Below, piece after piece: positions 8,988 to 18,546 of a stretch of 64,000 nucleotides of DNA. The notes below the pieces were generated by a model, which was not told the DNA's origin, made no database searches, and saw only the letters and a list, made by a program, of their open reading frames with translations. This DNA comes from Rhodanobacter glycinis (GTDB taxonomy: Bacteria; Pseudomonadota; Gammaproteobacteria; Xanthomonadales; Rhodanobacteraceae). Numbering within the stretch: the stretch's first letter is position 1; each line of letters begins with the position of its first letter. The DNA lies in assembly GCF_900114325.1 (NCBI RefSeq), contig NZ_FOSR01000005.1, forward strand, positions 124,001 through 188,000, read 5' to 3'. Position numbers and translations under genes: made by a program.

Positions 8988-9207
8988 GTGGCCGCCGTGC
9001 GGGCAGTGCGGATTTCCCCCGCGGCTGGATCTTGCAGGTGATTCTTTACTGTCATCCCGGGCGAGACCAGTGGCTCACGCTCGTACGGCTTCAGGTCTTG
9101 CGGGTCCACCTTCGGATTTCACGAAGAGGCCGGGGGTGGCCGATGGGCGTGCGCGGTTTTCCGTGCTCCGGGTGACACGATGTCGGCAGGCACCGGGACC
9201 CAGCCAC
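8988..9207. other. Gene-free spacer between tRNA terminator and receptor terminator
   Basis: No credible coding sequence is seen. The segment 9051-9176 is bounded by GTCATCCCGG on the left and CCGGGTGAC on the right, which are near-reverse complements. It might be a decayed small repeat element, but the interior does not fold as a clean palindrome. Nothing else stands out. Confidence 0.3.
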
Positions 9208-9239
9208 AAAAAAGGCGAGCCCTTGCGGGCCCGCCTTTC
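9208..9239 (-). terminator. Terminator of the minus-strand TonB receptor
   Basis: On the minus strand, AAAGGCGGGCCCGC AAG GGCTCGCC TTTTTT forms a stem with one mismatch and a T-run. It lies about 25 bases past the receptor stop. Confidence 0.8.
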
Positions 9240-9262
9240 CGGAAAGTCCGGCTCCGGAGAGC

Positions 9263-12133
9263 TTAGAACTTCTGGTTGTACGACACGTAGAAGTAACGGT
9301 CGATGTCGAACGACGGCAGGTACGGACCTTCGCCCTGACCAGCGTTGGTTACGGCGTAGTAGAACGGCCCCTTCTTGTTGAAGATGTTGTTCACGCCAAC
9401 GCTGAACGACGCGTTCCACGGCAGCTTGTAACGGAACTGTGCGTCGTTGAACGCCACGGCGCCCTTGCTGCTGGCGCCGGTGGTGCCGATCCACGGGTTG
9501 GTGTAGTTCGGCTCGTTGCACTCCACGCCGACATCCCAGCAGTTGTCACGCAGGCCCGAGTAGTAACGCACGGTCCAGGTGGCGCCGAAGTTGCCGTAGC
9601 TCCAGTCCAGCGACGCGTTCGCGCGAATGCGGAACAGGCCGTTGGTACCGGCGACCATGCCGGCCTGACCTTCGGTGGGCTGGCCCGGGCCGTTGGTGAT
9701 GTCGTACTTGGACAGGTAGGTGCTGTCCAACGACACCACGAACTGGCCGGCGGTCATCTGCGGCAGACGGTAATGCGCGGAGAAATCGTAACCTTCGGTC
9801 TTGAGCTCGCCGAGGTTGGCCAGGCTCTCGTTCAGGTTGGTGATGACACCGCTGCTGTTGCGGGTGAAGCGACCGCAGAAGCTCGGATCATTCTGGATGT
9901 AGCAGTAGTTCAGGATGTCCGACGCCAGCACCGACTGGATCGTGTTCTTGATCCGGATGTTGTAGTAGTCCAGCGAGAAGTCCAGGCCCTGCACGAAGTG
10001 CGGGCTGTACACCAGGCCCAGCGTGCGGGTGGTGGAGGTTTCCGGCTTCAGCTCGGCGTTGGAGCCCGACAGGAACGGCGTCGGGGTCTGGCCACCCTGG
10101 TTGTTGGCGATCTGCTTGCCGGAGGCGTCGACCTGGCGGTAGTTGGCCGGCACGCCTGCAGCCGAGCAAGCCTGAGCCACCGACGGGTTGGTCGATGCCG
10201 CACCGTAGGCGCTGTCACACGGATCGAGGAAGGTTTCGAAGCTCTGGCCGGTGCCACCGTACAAGTCGCTCAGGGTCGGCGCGCGGAAGCCCTCGGCATA
10301 GGTGCCGCGGACCAGCAGGTCGTTGATCGGCTTCCAGCGGAAGCTGTACTTGTTGTTGGTGGTGCTGCCGAAGTTGCTGTAGTGCGAGTAGCGGCTGGCG
10401 ATGTTGACGGCCAGCTCCTGCGCACCCGGCAGGCCCTGCAGCAGCGGCACGTCGAGCTCGGCGTAGGCCTCGTTGGTGGTGTACTTGCCGACGGTCGGTG
10501 CGCTGGCCAGGTCGGTGGAGTAACCGGAGGAGGCGAACTGGTCCGGCGTGAACGAGCCGGCCAGGCGGCGGTGCTCGACGCCCACGGCCAGGTTCACGGT
10601 GCCGGCCGGCAGGTCGAACAGACCGCCGCTGACGTTGGCGGTGAAGTCACGCGTGGTGTTCTGGGCCGAAGCCTGCTCCACGGTATTGACGTAGTTCATC
10701 ACCGCCTGCGAGGTGCCACCAGGGCCAGCCAGGATGTTCCACGGCAGGCAGCCAGCGGCGCGATCGTCGGCGTTGGCGCAGACCACTTGGCCGTCGACCA
10801 TGGCGGTCGGGCCGAGTGCCTTGGCGGCGTTCACCAGGTTGATGTTGCCGGTGGTGCGCTGGTTGATGTCAGCCTTGGAGTAGCTGTAGTTCGCGTCCCA
10901 GCTCCACTCCTGGTCGCCGAGGCCGAAGAAGCCTTCCGCGCCGACGTCGAAGTGCGACAGCTTGGCGGTGCTGTTGGTGATACGCGGCATTTCCACCGTG
11001 CGGCGGAAGAATGACACGTCCTGGCCCGGGAACGGGTTGTAGGCGTTCTGGCCGGAGATCTTCACGATCTGGTTGCCGTTCGTCTGGAACGGATAGCCGG
11101 CCAGCTGCGAGGACGAGGTGCGCTCGCTGTAGCTGCCCGTGGCATGCAACGTGATGTTGTCGGTCAGGTTGTAGCGTTCCTGCGCGAACAGGTTCTTCAG
11201 GCGCGAGGGCGCGCGATACGTCATGTCCTGATTGGTGTTGTACTTGTCCGCGTTGCTGTTCGGATCGTACAGGTGGTAGTTCGCGAGGTTCGACGAGTCG
11301 GTGGCGCCATGGTTGATGACATAGCTCTTGGAGCTGTCGGTCGGATCAACCACACGACCCCACGGGCCGGTGTAGAAACCGTCTTCCGGGTGACGCGGGC
11401 CGTAACCGGTACGAGTCAGCTCGCGCTTGCTGTCCCAGATGGCGTCTTCGTTGCGGTAGCTGGCGGTGAAGACGGTGTTCGACTTGTCGGTGCTGGTGCC
11501 GAACGTGATGTCGTAGGCCTGCTGCTGGCCGTCGCCCTTCTGGTTCTGGCCGTAGTAGACGTTGGCTTCGGCGCCGTTGTAATGGTCGCGCGTGATGATG
11601 TTGACCACGCCGCCGATGGCGTCCGAACCGTAGATCGAGGAGGCGCCGTCCTTCAGGATCTCGATGCGCTCGATGATCGAGGTCGGGATCGTCGACAGAT
11701 CGGTCAGGCCGTTGATGTCGGTGCTCCAGCGACGGCCGTTGACCAGCACCAGGGTGCGCTGCGAACCGAGGTTGCGCAGGCTGGTGTAGGTGCCGCCGAC
11801 GGACGAGCCCGAGGACAGCGTGTCTTCCGGGGTGATGTCCGGCGTGTTGGCCGACACGATGCGCTGCAGCACGTCGCTGACGTTGGTCAGGCCGGTGGCT
11901 TCGATCTGCTTGCGGCTCATCGAGACGATGGGCTGTGCCGTTTCGACGTCCACGCTGCGAATGCGCGAACCGGTGACGGTGATTGTCTCGAGCTTCTTGG
12001 CCTTGGCGGCGCTGGGGGCGCTGCTGTCGGTGGTCTGGGCTGGCGCCGGGGACGCATCCTGCGCCGAAACCGCCCACGCTTGCAGCATGAGCGCCGCCGT
12101 GATGGCGGTAGCCAGCAAAGTCTTCTGCTTCAT
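9263..12133 (-). CDS. TonB-dependent receptor adjacent to an S9 peptidase
   Basis: This 956-residue outer-membrane receptor starts with a signal peptide (MKQKTLLATAITAALMLQ, cleavage near AVSAQ). A spacer and the TonB box region LETITVTGSRIRS come next, then a plug domain (about 65-180, with LVNGRRW and GSDAIGGVVNIITR), then a barrel ending in YVSYNQKF. The ITVTGSRI type of receptor is abundant in Xanthomonadales. The gene lies directly downstream of, and in the same direction as, an exported S9 peptidase, which suggests uptake of peptides released by that enzyme (inference). The ATG at 12133 is chosen because it opens the signal peptide. Confidence 0.92.
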   Translation of the reverse strand: MKQKTLLATAITAALMLQAWAVSAQDASPAPAQTTDSSAPSAAKAKKLETITVTGSRIRSVDVETAQPIVSMSRKQIEATGLTNVSDVLQRIVSANTPDITPEDTLSSGSSVGGTYTSLRNLGSQRTLVLVNGRRWSTDINGLTDLSTIPTSIIERIEILKDGASSIYGSDAIGGVVNIITRDHYNGAEANVYYGQNQKGDGQQQAYDITFGTSTDKSNTVFTASYRNEDAIWDSKRELTRTGYGPRHPEDGFYTGPWGRVVDPTDSSKSYVINHGATDSSNLANYHLYDPNSNADKYNTNQDMTYRAPSRLKNLFAQERYNLTDNITLHATGSYSERTSSSQLAGYPFQTNGNQIVKISGQNAYNPFPGQDVSFFRRTVEMPRITNSTAKLSHFDVGAEGFFGLGDQEWSWDANYSYSKADINQRTTGNINLVNAAKALGPTAMVDGQVVCANADDRAAGCLPWNILAGPGGTSQAVMNYVNTVEQASAQNTTRDFTANVSGGLFDLPAGTVNLAVGVEHRRLAGSFTPDQFASSGYSTDLASAPTVGKYTTNEAYAELDVPLLQGLPGAQELAVNIASRYSHYSNFGSTTNNKYSFRWKPINDLLVRGTYAEGFRAPTLSDLYGGTGQSFETFLDPCDSAYGAASTNPSVAQACSAAGVPANYRQVDASGKQIANNQGGQTPTPFLSGSNAELKPETSTTRTLGLVYSPHFVQGLDFSLDYYNIRIKNTIQSVLASDILNYCYIQNDPSFCGRFTRNSSGVITNLNESLANLGELKTEGYDFSAHYRLPQMTAGQFVVSLDSTYLSKYDITNGPGQPTEGQAGMVAGTNGLFRIRANASLDWSYGNFGATWTVRYYSGLRDNCWDVGVECNEPNYTNPWIGTTGASSKGAVAFNDAQFRYKLPWNASFSVGVNNIFNKKGPFYYAVTNAGQGEGPYLPSFDIDRYFYVSYNQKF

Positions 12134-12442
12134 TGTTATGGAAACTCCGAACAAAAATGGCCCGAGCCAGCCGTTGGGCCGGGTATCAGGACACGTCTTT
12201 TGAGTGGCACGCAGCCCTTGGGGAAAGGAACATGCGTACATGGCATCGTCGAGCTTGGGGGAAAGACGATGTAATCCCGACGTTAAGGCAAAGTGATGCC
12301 GAAAAGCAACCGAGACCGAACGCACATACGTGCGGTCCGGAACTTTTGTTACGTGCTCAGCGCCACCGGGTGCGGGTTGCGAGGGCAAGGGCCAGCCGCG
12401 ACATCATGCGGCTGGCCGGGAATTTCCTGCGTGAGAACAGGC
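12134..12442 (-). promoter_or_regulatory. Spacer between S9 peptidase and TonB receptor with hairpin
   Basis: This 309-base gap has no credible gene. It holds an exact 10-bp inverted repeat, GGCCAGCCGC at 12390-12399 and GCGGCTGGCC at 12408-12417, just past the peptidase stop. No T-run follows, so it may be an attenuating or mRNA-stabilising hairpin. The rest should hold the receptor's own promoter and leader, but no convincing -35/-10 pair was found. Confidence 0.45.
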
Positions 12443-14410
12443 TCAGTTGGCGGGCTCCGCGCCCGGGCCGATGTACTTGGCGAGGAAGGCCTGCAGGTGG
12501 TTGAGGAAATCCACGTTGTCTTTTTCGCTGTAGAAGCCGTGGCCCTCGCCGGGCTTGACCAGCCATTCGAAGGACTTGTGGGCGGCTTCCAGTGCATCGC
12601 GCATGGCCTTGGCCTGGGCAAACGGGGCGCGCTGGTCGTCCTTGCCGTGCACCAGCAGCACGGGTACGTCGATGCGGTCGGCCAGCTTGTCGGGCGAGTT
12701 GGCATCGAGATCGGCATCATTCCTGCCAATCACCGTGCGCAGGTAACTCCGACCTGCGGCGCGCTCGCGAATGTCGCCCTTCTTGTACATCATCGCCAGG
12801 TCGTAGATGCCGGCGTAACCCACCGCGCACTTGAACAGGCCCGGCGCGCGGATCACCGACATCATCGCCGAGTAGCCGCCGAAACTGGCGCCGTAGACGC
12901 ACACCCGCTTGGGGTCGGCATAGTGCTGCGCCTCCGCCCACTTCACGCCGTCGATCAGGTCCTGCTGGATGCGCGTGCCCCACTTCAGGTAGCCGGCTTC
13001 CTTGAAGGCGTAGCCACGGCCGCCGGAGCCACGGTAGTTCACCTGCAATACCAGATAGCCGCGGCTGGCGAGGAACTGCGCATCCTCGTCGAAAAACCAG
13101 GTGTCGCTGATGCCGTGGGGACCACCGTGGGGCAGCAGCACCATCGGCAGGTTGTTCATGGGGACATGGTTGGGAACGGTGAGGATGGCTTCCAGTTCGA
13201 GGCCGTCATTGGCCTTGAAGTGCATCGGTACGCGTTCGGCCATCTGCGCAGGGTTGATCCATGGCGCCACGGAAAACAGCTTGAGGACCTTGTAGTGCTG
13301 CGTGTCGATCAGGTAATACGTGCCGGGATCGCGATCGCTGCTGACTGAAAACAGCAGCTCTTTGCCGTCTTCGCTGAAGTTGATGAAGTCGACGAACTCG
13401 CCGGGAAACTTCAGGCTCAGCGCCCGATACAACTTGGCGGCGGGCAGGTTTGGCTGGATGTAGGTGACTTGCGGCGTGCCGGTATCGCTGATGGCAGCGA
13501 AGGGCTGCAACGGCGGCGCCGTCCATTGCAGGTCGCCGATGCTGCCGAAACCGGCCTTGGCCAGTACCTTGCGATCGCCGCCATTTTCGTCTTGTTCGAT
13601 CAGGTCGGCCGGGGCCCCGTGATCGCTGTCATAGGCGTAGATGTGCTGGTGGTCGGGCGCAAAGCGGATCGGGGCAAGGCTGTGCCCGGGTAGCTTCCCG
13701 GCATAGGGCGCCCAGCCGTCGGGTTGGCGGTGGTAGACCACGTAATCGAAGTCGTTGTTGGTGCCGTAGGCGAAGTGGGCCTTGCCGTCGGGGCCCACGG
13801 TGAAATCCAGCCCGTTCACGCCGATATCCCCGATCAGATGCCGGGTGTTCTTCACCGCATCGACGTCGTACAGCCAGCTGTGGTTGTCGCTGTTCCAGAG
13901 CTGGGCACCCATGTAGAAATGATTGTTGGCAGGCTCGGGCAGGCCGTCGATCGAGCCCCAGCCGTGGTCGCCATTGCGTGTGTCGGCGCGACTGCCGTAG
14001 CCGCCCTTGTAACCGAACAGGTAGTCCTGGTGCTTGCCGTCGACATCCGTGGCGAGGATTTCGCCGGTGCTTTCCGGTTTGCCGATCGAGCCGAATTCGC
14101 GCCCCTTGACCACGATCAATCGAGTCGATCCGACCCAGGCGATGTCGACGGGCAGCTGGAACTTGGGCATGCGCAGCATGCTCACCGGATGGCTCATGTC
14201 GCTGATCTGATAGACGACGAGTGCGTGTTCGTCGCCGTCATCCATGCGCAAGGCCACGTACTTTCCATCGGGCGACAGCCGCGGCATCAGCACGCTGGCG
14301 TGGCGGGCGAAAGTTTCTACGGGAATGAGCTGCGGCGTGGCCGCGACGGTCGTGGTGAACAGCAGCAGGCAACCCGCGGCCAGCATGGCTCGCATTGCGA
14401 AGGTGGACAT
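12443..14410 (-). CDS. Exported S9-family (prolyl oligopeptidase-type) serine peptidase
   Basis: The 655-residue protein has an N-terminal signal sequence (MSTFAMRAMLAAGCLLLF). A beta-propeller-like region follows (about 40-390, with repeated SPDGKYVA/DGK strands). The C-terminal alpha/beta-hydrolase domain carries the nucleophile motif GASFGGYSA, the Asp in LLVHGKDDQRAPF and the His in GEGHGFYS. Together these make an S9C-like acylaminoacyl/oligopeptidase, probably periplasmic. The start at 14410 has a clear AGGGGA site; earlier in-frame ATGs would spoil the signal peptide. The neighbouring TonB receptor downstream on the same strand suggests a peptide-use locus. Substrate specificity cannot be read from sequence. 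Confidence 0.9.
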   Translation of the reverse strand: MSTFAMRAMLAAGCLLLFTTTVAATPQLIPVETFARHASVLMPRLSPDGKYVALRMDDGDEHALVVYQISDMSHPVSMLRMPKFQLPVDIAWVGSTRLIVVKGREFGSIGKPESTGEILATDVDGKHQDYLFGYKGGYGSRADTRNGDHGWGSIDGLPEPANNHFYMGAQLWNSDNHSWLYDVDAVKNTRHLIGDIGVNGLDFTVGPDGKAHFAYGTNNDFDYVVYHRQPDGWAPYAGKLPGHSLAPIRFAPDHQHIYAYDSDHGAPADLIEQDENGGDRKVLAKAGFGSIGDLQWTAPPLQPFAAISDTGTPQVTYIQPNLPAAKLYRALSLKFPGEFVDFINFSEDGKELLFSVSSDRDPGTYYLIDTQHYKVLKLFSVAPWINPAQMAERVPMHFKANDGLELEAILTVPNHVPMNNLPMVLLPHGGPHGISDTWFFDEDAQFLASRGYLVLQVNYRGSGGRGYAFKEAGYLKWGTRIQQDLIDGVKWAEAQHYADPKRVCVYGASFGGYSAMMSVIRAPGLFKCAVGYAGIYDLAMMYKKGDIRERAAGRSYLRTVIGRNDADLDANSPDKLADRIDVPVLLVHGKDDQRAPFAQAKAMRDALEAAHKSFEWLVKPGEGHGFYSEKDNVDFLNHLQAFLAKYIGPGAEPAN

Positions 14411-14580
14411 CGATTTCCCCTGATGTGGTTGGGGCATGGCCATTCCGTGGCAATCGACTCCCCAGCCGAATGCGGCCAACCCGGCTCCAGTGTAACCAAG
14501 CCTGAGGCTTATGGTCGCTTGTGCCGCCGCAGGTAGGCCGCTGCGGCTAAACTGCGGTCTTTGCCTCGTCCGGATGGCCC

Positions 14581-15468
14581 ATGTCGCAGCCTTACGTCGT
14601 TCACTTGAATCCGGTGGCTTTCCACCTCGGGCCGGTGCAGGTGCATTGGTACGGGTTGATGTACCTGCTGGGCTTCCTCTGCGCGATCGTGCTGGGCGAA
14701 TACCGGCGCCGGCGCGGCCGCCTGCCGGTCACCCGGGATGCACTGAGCGACCTGTTCTTCTACGGCATGATGGGCGTGATCATCGGGGGTCGCATCTGGT
14801 ACATGCTGTTCTATTACGCCGGCGGCCTGCACTGGATCTGGACCACGCCGCTGGCGCTGTTCAAGGTATGGGATGGTGGCATGAGTTTCCACGGCGGCCT
14901 GCTTGGCGTGCTGGTGGCCGCGCTGTGGTGGTCGCACAAGCAGAAGCTGCATTTCTTCGACACGATGGATTTCGTGGCGCCACTGGTACCGATCGGCCTG
15001 GGCCTCGGACGGCTGGGCAACTTCATCAACGGCGAACTCTGGGGCAAGCCCGGCACGGTGCCGTGGGCGATGATTTTCCCGGAGGCTCGTGGTGAAGATC
15101 TGCAATACGTTGCGGCGCATCCGGCCTGGTCGTCGCTGATGCAGCGCTACGGCGGCCTGCCGCGGCATCCGTCCGAGCTGTACGAGCTGGCGCTGGAGGG
15201 CGTGGCGATGTTCGCGGTGCTGTGGCTGGTGTCGATGAAGCCCAGGCCGCGTTACCTGATCTCCGGCCTGTTCGCCCTGATGTACGGCGTGTTCCGCTTC
15301 GCGGTGGAGTTCGTGCGCGTGCCCGATCCGCAACTCGGCTACCTGTACGGCACGCACTGGGTGACGATGGGACAGATGCAGTCGCTGCCGCTGATCGCGG
15401 TGGGACTGGTGCTGTTGTGGATGTCGCGGCGGGCGCCGACCTTGCCGTTGGCGAAGGTTGGCGGGTGA
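14581..15468 (+). CDS. lgt: Prolipoprotein diacylglyceryl transferase
   Basis: Lgt moves the diacylglyceryl group of phosphatidylglycerol onto the lipobox cysteine of prelipoproteins in the inner membrane. The 295-residue protein has about seven membrane segments. Signatures include [23 protein letters not shown] (essential His) and the Lgt signature [15 protein letters not shown]. Substrates encoded in this window include the lipoprotein esterase, the OmpA-family lipoprotein and the RND outer-membrane factor. Elsewhere in proteobacteria lgt is often directly followed by thyA. Here an opposite-strand AIM24 gene intervenes. Confidence 0.96.
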   Translation: MSQPYVVHLNPVAFHLGPVQVHWYGLMYLLGFLCAIVLGEYRRRRGRLPVTRDALSDLFFYGMMGVIIGGRIWYMLFYYAGGLHWIWTTPLALFKVWDGGMSFHGGLLGVLVAALWWSHKQKLHFFDTMDFVAPLVPIGLGLGRLGNFINGELWGKPGTVPWAMIFPEARGEDLQYVAAHPAWSSLMQRYGGLPRHPSELYELALEGVAMFAVLWLVSMKPRPRYLISGLFALMYGVFRFAVEFVRVPDPQLGYLYGTHWVTMGQMQSLPLIAVGLVLLWMSRRAPTLPLAKVGG

Positions 15469-15477
15469 TGCTTTGCG

Positions 15478-15500
15478 TCCTCTCCCCTTTGGGGAGAGGG
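15478..15500. terminator. Hairpin between convergent lgt and AIM24 genes
   Basis: CCTCTCCCC, TTT, GGGGAGAGG forms a strong perfect stem between two convergent genes. It lacks a T-run. The same CCTCTCCCC/GGGGAGAGG hairpin is a widespread intergenic repeat in proteobacteria. Confidence 0.6.
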
Positions 15501-15511
15501 TCGGGGCGAGG

Positions 15512-16543
15512 CTAGAAGTTGCGGTCGCCGCCGATCAGGTCGCCGAGACCACCGAGTATCGAGCCCTCACCGCGGCGCTGATCGCCGCCTTGCGGCGCGG
15601 CGGCCAGCATGCGTCCGGCCAGGCGCGAGAACGGCAGCGATTGCAACCAGACCTTGCCCGGTCCGCTGAGCGTGGCGAGGAACACACCTTCGCCGCCAAA
15701 CAGCATGCTCTTGATGCCGCCGACCGGGCGCACGTCCATGCTGACCGTGTCGTGGAAGGCCACCACGCAACCGGTGTCGACATCCAGTCGTTCGCCGGGC
15801 GCCAGTTCGCGCTCCACCATGGTGCCGCCGGCGTGCACGAACACCCAGCCGTCGCCTTCCAGCTTCTGCATGATGAAGCCCTCGCCGCCGAACAGGCCGG
15901 TGAGGATCTTGCGCTGGAAGAAGATGCCCAGCCGCACGCCGCGCGCGCCGGCCAGGAACGAATCCTTCTGGCAGATCAGCCGGCCACCGTGGTCGGACAG
16001 CTTCATCGCCATCACCGTGCCGGGGTAGGGCGCGGCGAAGGCCACCTTGGCCTTGCCGCTGCCGGTGTGGGTGAACACCGTGGTGAACAGGCTTTCGCCG
16101 GTGATCACGCGCTTGCCGGCAGAAAGCAGCTTGTCCATCAGGCCGCTGCCGCTTTGGCCGCTGCTGCTGGAACCGTCGCCGAACACGGTGTCCATCTGGA
16201 TGGCCGATTCCTTGTACATCAGCGCGCCGGCCTCGGCGACCGCGCTCTCGCCCGGGTCCAACTCGATCTCGACGAACTGCATGTCGTGGCCGACGATACG
16301 GTAATCGATCTCGTCGGCACTGCCGCCTGCGCCGGTCGGCATCGGTGGTGGCGCCAGCGTCGCACCAAGGTTCGTGCCCGCGGCGGACAGCTCGGAAGCA
16401 TCGCGAATCGGGATCCATTCGGCGAAGCCCTCGCGCCAGCAGTAGCCGCCGGGCTGGCGCTGCGCCTGCGCGCGGGCGGCCGCGTCGTCGAGCGGGCCGA
16501 TGCGATCGCTGTTCTTGCCGTAACTGAAGTACCACTGCGCCAT
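15512..16543 (-). CDS. AIM24-family protein with N-terminal GYF_2 domain
   Basis: The 343-residue protein has two parts. Residues 1-55 form a GYF_2-type domain (MAQWYFSYGKNSDRIGPLDD, CWREGFAEWIPIRD). Residues from about 85 form an AIM24/TIGR00266 beta-rich domain with glycine-rich turns (GRLICQKDSFLAG, LTGLFGGEGF, FVHAGGTMVERELAPGE). AIM24 homologues in mitochondria affect inner-membrane architecture; the bacterial role is unknown. A GS-rich linker near SSSSGQSGSG interrupts the AIM24 part. There is no signal peptide. The start at 16543 is chosen because it opens the GYF_2 domain. It is convergent with lgt and divergent from thyA. Confidence 0.85.
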   Translation of the reverse strand: MAQWYFSYGKNSDRIGPLDDAAARAQAQRQPGGYCWREGFAEWIPIRDASELSAAGTNLGATLAPPPMPTGAGGSADEIDYRIVGHDMQFVEIELDPGESAVAEAGALMYKESAIQMDTVFGDGSSSSGQSGSGLMDKLLSAGKRVITGESLFTTVFTHTGSGKAKVAFAAPYPGTVMAMKLSDHGGRLICQKDSFLAGARGVRLGIFFQRKILTGLFGGEGFIMQKLEGDGWVFVHAGGTMVERELAPGERLDVDTGCVVAFHDTVSMDVRPVGGIKSMLFGGEGVFLATLSGPGKVWLQSLPFSRLAGRMLAAAPQGGDQRRGEGSILGGLGDLIGGDRNF

Positions 16544-16639
16544 GACGTGTGTCCCGTGCCTGGAAAAGCCCGAGTCTAGGACGGTGCCCGGCACGCCGCG
16601 AGTGACCGTTGTCATGTGCCTATCGGCTATCCTTGGCCC

Positions 16640-17434
16640 ATGCGCGCCTATCTCGACCTGTTACGCCACGTCCTCGACCACGGCACCGAAAAATCCGATC
16701 GCACCGGCACTGGCACGAAGAGCGTGTTCGGCTGGCAGATGCGTTTCGACCTCAACGATGGCTTCCCGCTGGTCACCACCAAGAAGCTGCACCTGAAGTC
16801 GATCGTGCACGAGCTGATCTGGTTCCTGCGTGGCGATACCAACATCGCGTATCTGAAGGAACACGGCGTCAGCATCTGGGACGAATGGGCCGACGCGAAC
16901 GGCGACCTCGGGCCGGTCTACGGCAAGCAGTGGCGCAGCTGGCCGACCGCCGATGGCGGCGCGGTGGACCAGATCCGCTGGGTGGTCGACGAGATCCGTA
17001 GCAACCCCGATTCGCGCCGCCTGATCGTCAGCGCCTGGAACGTGGGCGAATTGCCGAAGATGGCGCTGATGCCGTGCCACACGATGTTCCAGTTCTACGT
17101 CGCTGATGGAAAATTGAGCTGCCAGCTCTACCAGCGATCCGGCGACATTTTCCTCGGCGTGCCGTTCAACATCGCCAGCTATGCGCTGCTCACCCACATG
17201 GTGGCGCAGGTGTGCGGACTTGGCGTGGGCGATTTCGTGCACACGCTGGGCGATGCGCACCTGTACAACAACCACGTCGAGCAGGCGCGACTGCAACTGA
17301 CGCGCGAGCCGCGACCGTTGCCGCGGCTGGTGCTGAACCCGGACGTGCGCGCGTTGGAAGATTTCCGTTACGAGGACATCGCCATCGAAGGCTACGACCC
17401 GTACCCCGCGATCAAGGCGCCGGTGGCGGTGTAG
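16640..17434 (+). CDS. thyA: Thymidylate synthase
   Basis: ThyA methylates dUMP to dTMP using methylenetetrahydrofolate, which becomes dihydrofolate. The 264 residues match the length of the E. coli enzyme. The catalytic cysteine is Cys146 ([12 protein letters not shown]). Other conserved blocks are [23 protein letters not shown], and the substrate-binding [18 protein letters not shown]. The start at 16640 gives the canonical [13 protein letters not shown]-terminus. folA lies 1.1 kb downstream on the same strand, restoring tetrahydrofolate from the ThyA product. The gene end overlaps the convergent aspartic-protease-like gene by 23 bases. Confidence 0.97.
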   Translation: MRAYLDLLRHVLDHGTEKSDRTGTGTKSVFGWQMRFDLNDGFPLVTTKKLHLKSIVHELIWFLRGDTNIAYLKEHGVSIWDEWADANGDLGPVYGKQWRSWPTADGGAVDQIRWVVDEIRSNPDSRRLIVSAWNVGELPKMALMPCHTMFQFYVADGKLSCQLYQRSGDIFLGVPFNIASYALLTHMVAQVCGLGVGDFVHTLGDAHLYNNHVEQARLQLTREPRPLPRLVLNPDVRALEDFRYEDIAIEGYDPYPAIKAPVAV

Positions 17435-18434
17435 CGACGGCCTTGCAGCCGCGCACGCAGCGGAAATACGCCTTCTCGTGTGGGTAGTCCAGCGTCATCG
17501 AGAAATACCTGAACACGTTGCCGCCGACAGTGCCCTCCGTGGGCTTGTCCATCCATTGCGCCATGTATTTGTGGTAGGCGGCATCGGGCTGCTCGGTGAA
17601 CCAGACCGGACCCACCGACCACCCGGCGATGTCGACCCTCGGTACCTCGATCAATCGCGACGGGCGCGCGGGACGTAGGTTGTCGCCATTTTCAACCACG
17701 GGCCAGTCCGGGTGCGCCTTGTGCCAGCGCTCCAGCATGCTGGTGGTGATGTAACTGGTGACGCCGTAGCCCTGTGCAGTCACCGGCGTGCCGCTGGCCT
17801 TCTCACCTGCGGTGGTGGGATGTGCGGTGGCGCCGGTGTCCAGCAGCATGTCCAGTGGTCGCCCGTCGACCCGGATGACGATGCGGGCGAAACCCGAGGC
17901 CTGTCGGCCCTTGGCGTCGTGCGGAAAGCCGAGCGGTGTCACGTGCGCAGCATGATCAGGACGCCAGCCACGGCCTTCAAGGGTAAGGCGGCGGGCAGGG
18001 TAATCGAAGGTCCACGTGCGGCCGGGCAGGTAGCCGGCCCCGAGCTGGCCGTCGCCGGAAATTTCGTCGGGAGGGATGTCCTGCACCAACACCACGGCGC
18101 CGCAGACGCCATCGTGCGGTGGCGGCAGTGCGTGGCCGGCGCGATAGTCGGGCAGCGGCGCCACTGCCATGTGGTCGCCATCTCGCGCACAGTCGGTGAC
18201 AGGCAGGTGCAGCCGGTTCGCCGCAGCCTTGTTGATCCAGTACATGCCGCCGCCGCCACCGCCACCGGTATCGACCACCAGCTTCAGCCGCTGGCCGTCG
18301 CGGGTCTCCGGCACCACATAGAAATGTCCCGCCTCGTAGACTGTCGGCAGCACCTGCGCCGCGGTGGCCGGGGCGGCTTTCGGAGCGCCGACGGCCAGCA
18401 TCATTACAGCAAGGAACCCCACTACTATGGCCAT
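17412..18434 (-). CDS. Exported aspartic-protease-like protein with two DTG motifs
   Basis: The 340-residue protein has a short hydrophobic N-terminal signal ([20 protein letters not shown]). It contains two candidate aspartic-protease motifs, VVDTG at residues 53-57 followed by a run of seven glycines, and LLDTGAT at 197-203. Each sits on a beta-strand after a hydrophobic stretch, as in pepsin-like or retropepsin-like folds. Two DTG motifs in one chain suggest a bilobed enzyme, or a duplicated retropepsin domain in which one half is degenerate. A start at 18434 is supported by AGGAGG eight bases upstream. The gene sits between thyA and folA on the opposite strand; no functional link is evident. 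Confidence 0.72.
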   Translation of the reverse strand: MAIVVGFLAVMMLAVGAPKAAPATAAQVLPTVYEAGHFYVVPETRDGQRLKLVVDTGGGGGGGMYWINKAAANRLHLPVTDCARDGDHMAVAPLPDYRAGHALPPPHDGVCGAVVLVQDIPPDEISGDGQLGAGYLPGRTWTFDYPARRLTLEGRGWRPDHAAHVTPLGFPHDAKGRQASGFARIVIRVDGRPLDMLLDTGATAHPTTAGEKASGTPVTAQGYGVTSYITTSMLERWHKAHPDWPVVENGDNLRPARPSRLIEVPRVDIAGWSVGPVWFTEQPDAAYHKYMAQWMDKPTEGTVGGNVFRYFSMTLDYPHEKAYFRCVRGCKAVATPPPAP

Positions 18435-18546
18435 GCTCGTTCGTCCTCCTGACTCGCTATACAATACCCGGTCAGGATGAGGTGGCTGTGCTGCCGCCAC
18501 ATGTGCCGTTCGATCTACCCCACTTTCAGGTTTTACTGGAGCACCG

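Noticed and set aside
8861-9109. Minus-strand 82-codon frame across tRNA-Asn
   Set aside because: It is antisense to the tRNA and reads GARSWTRTNDPLIN, a well-known false protein produced by tRNA antisense translation.
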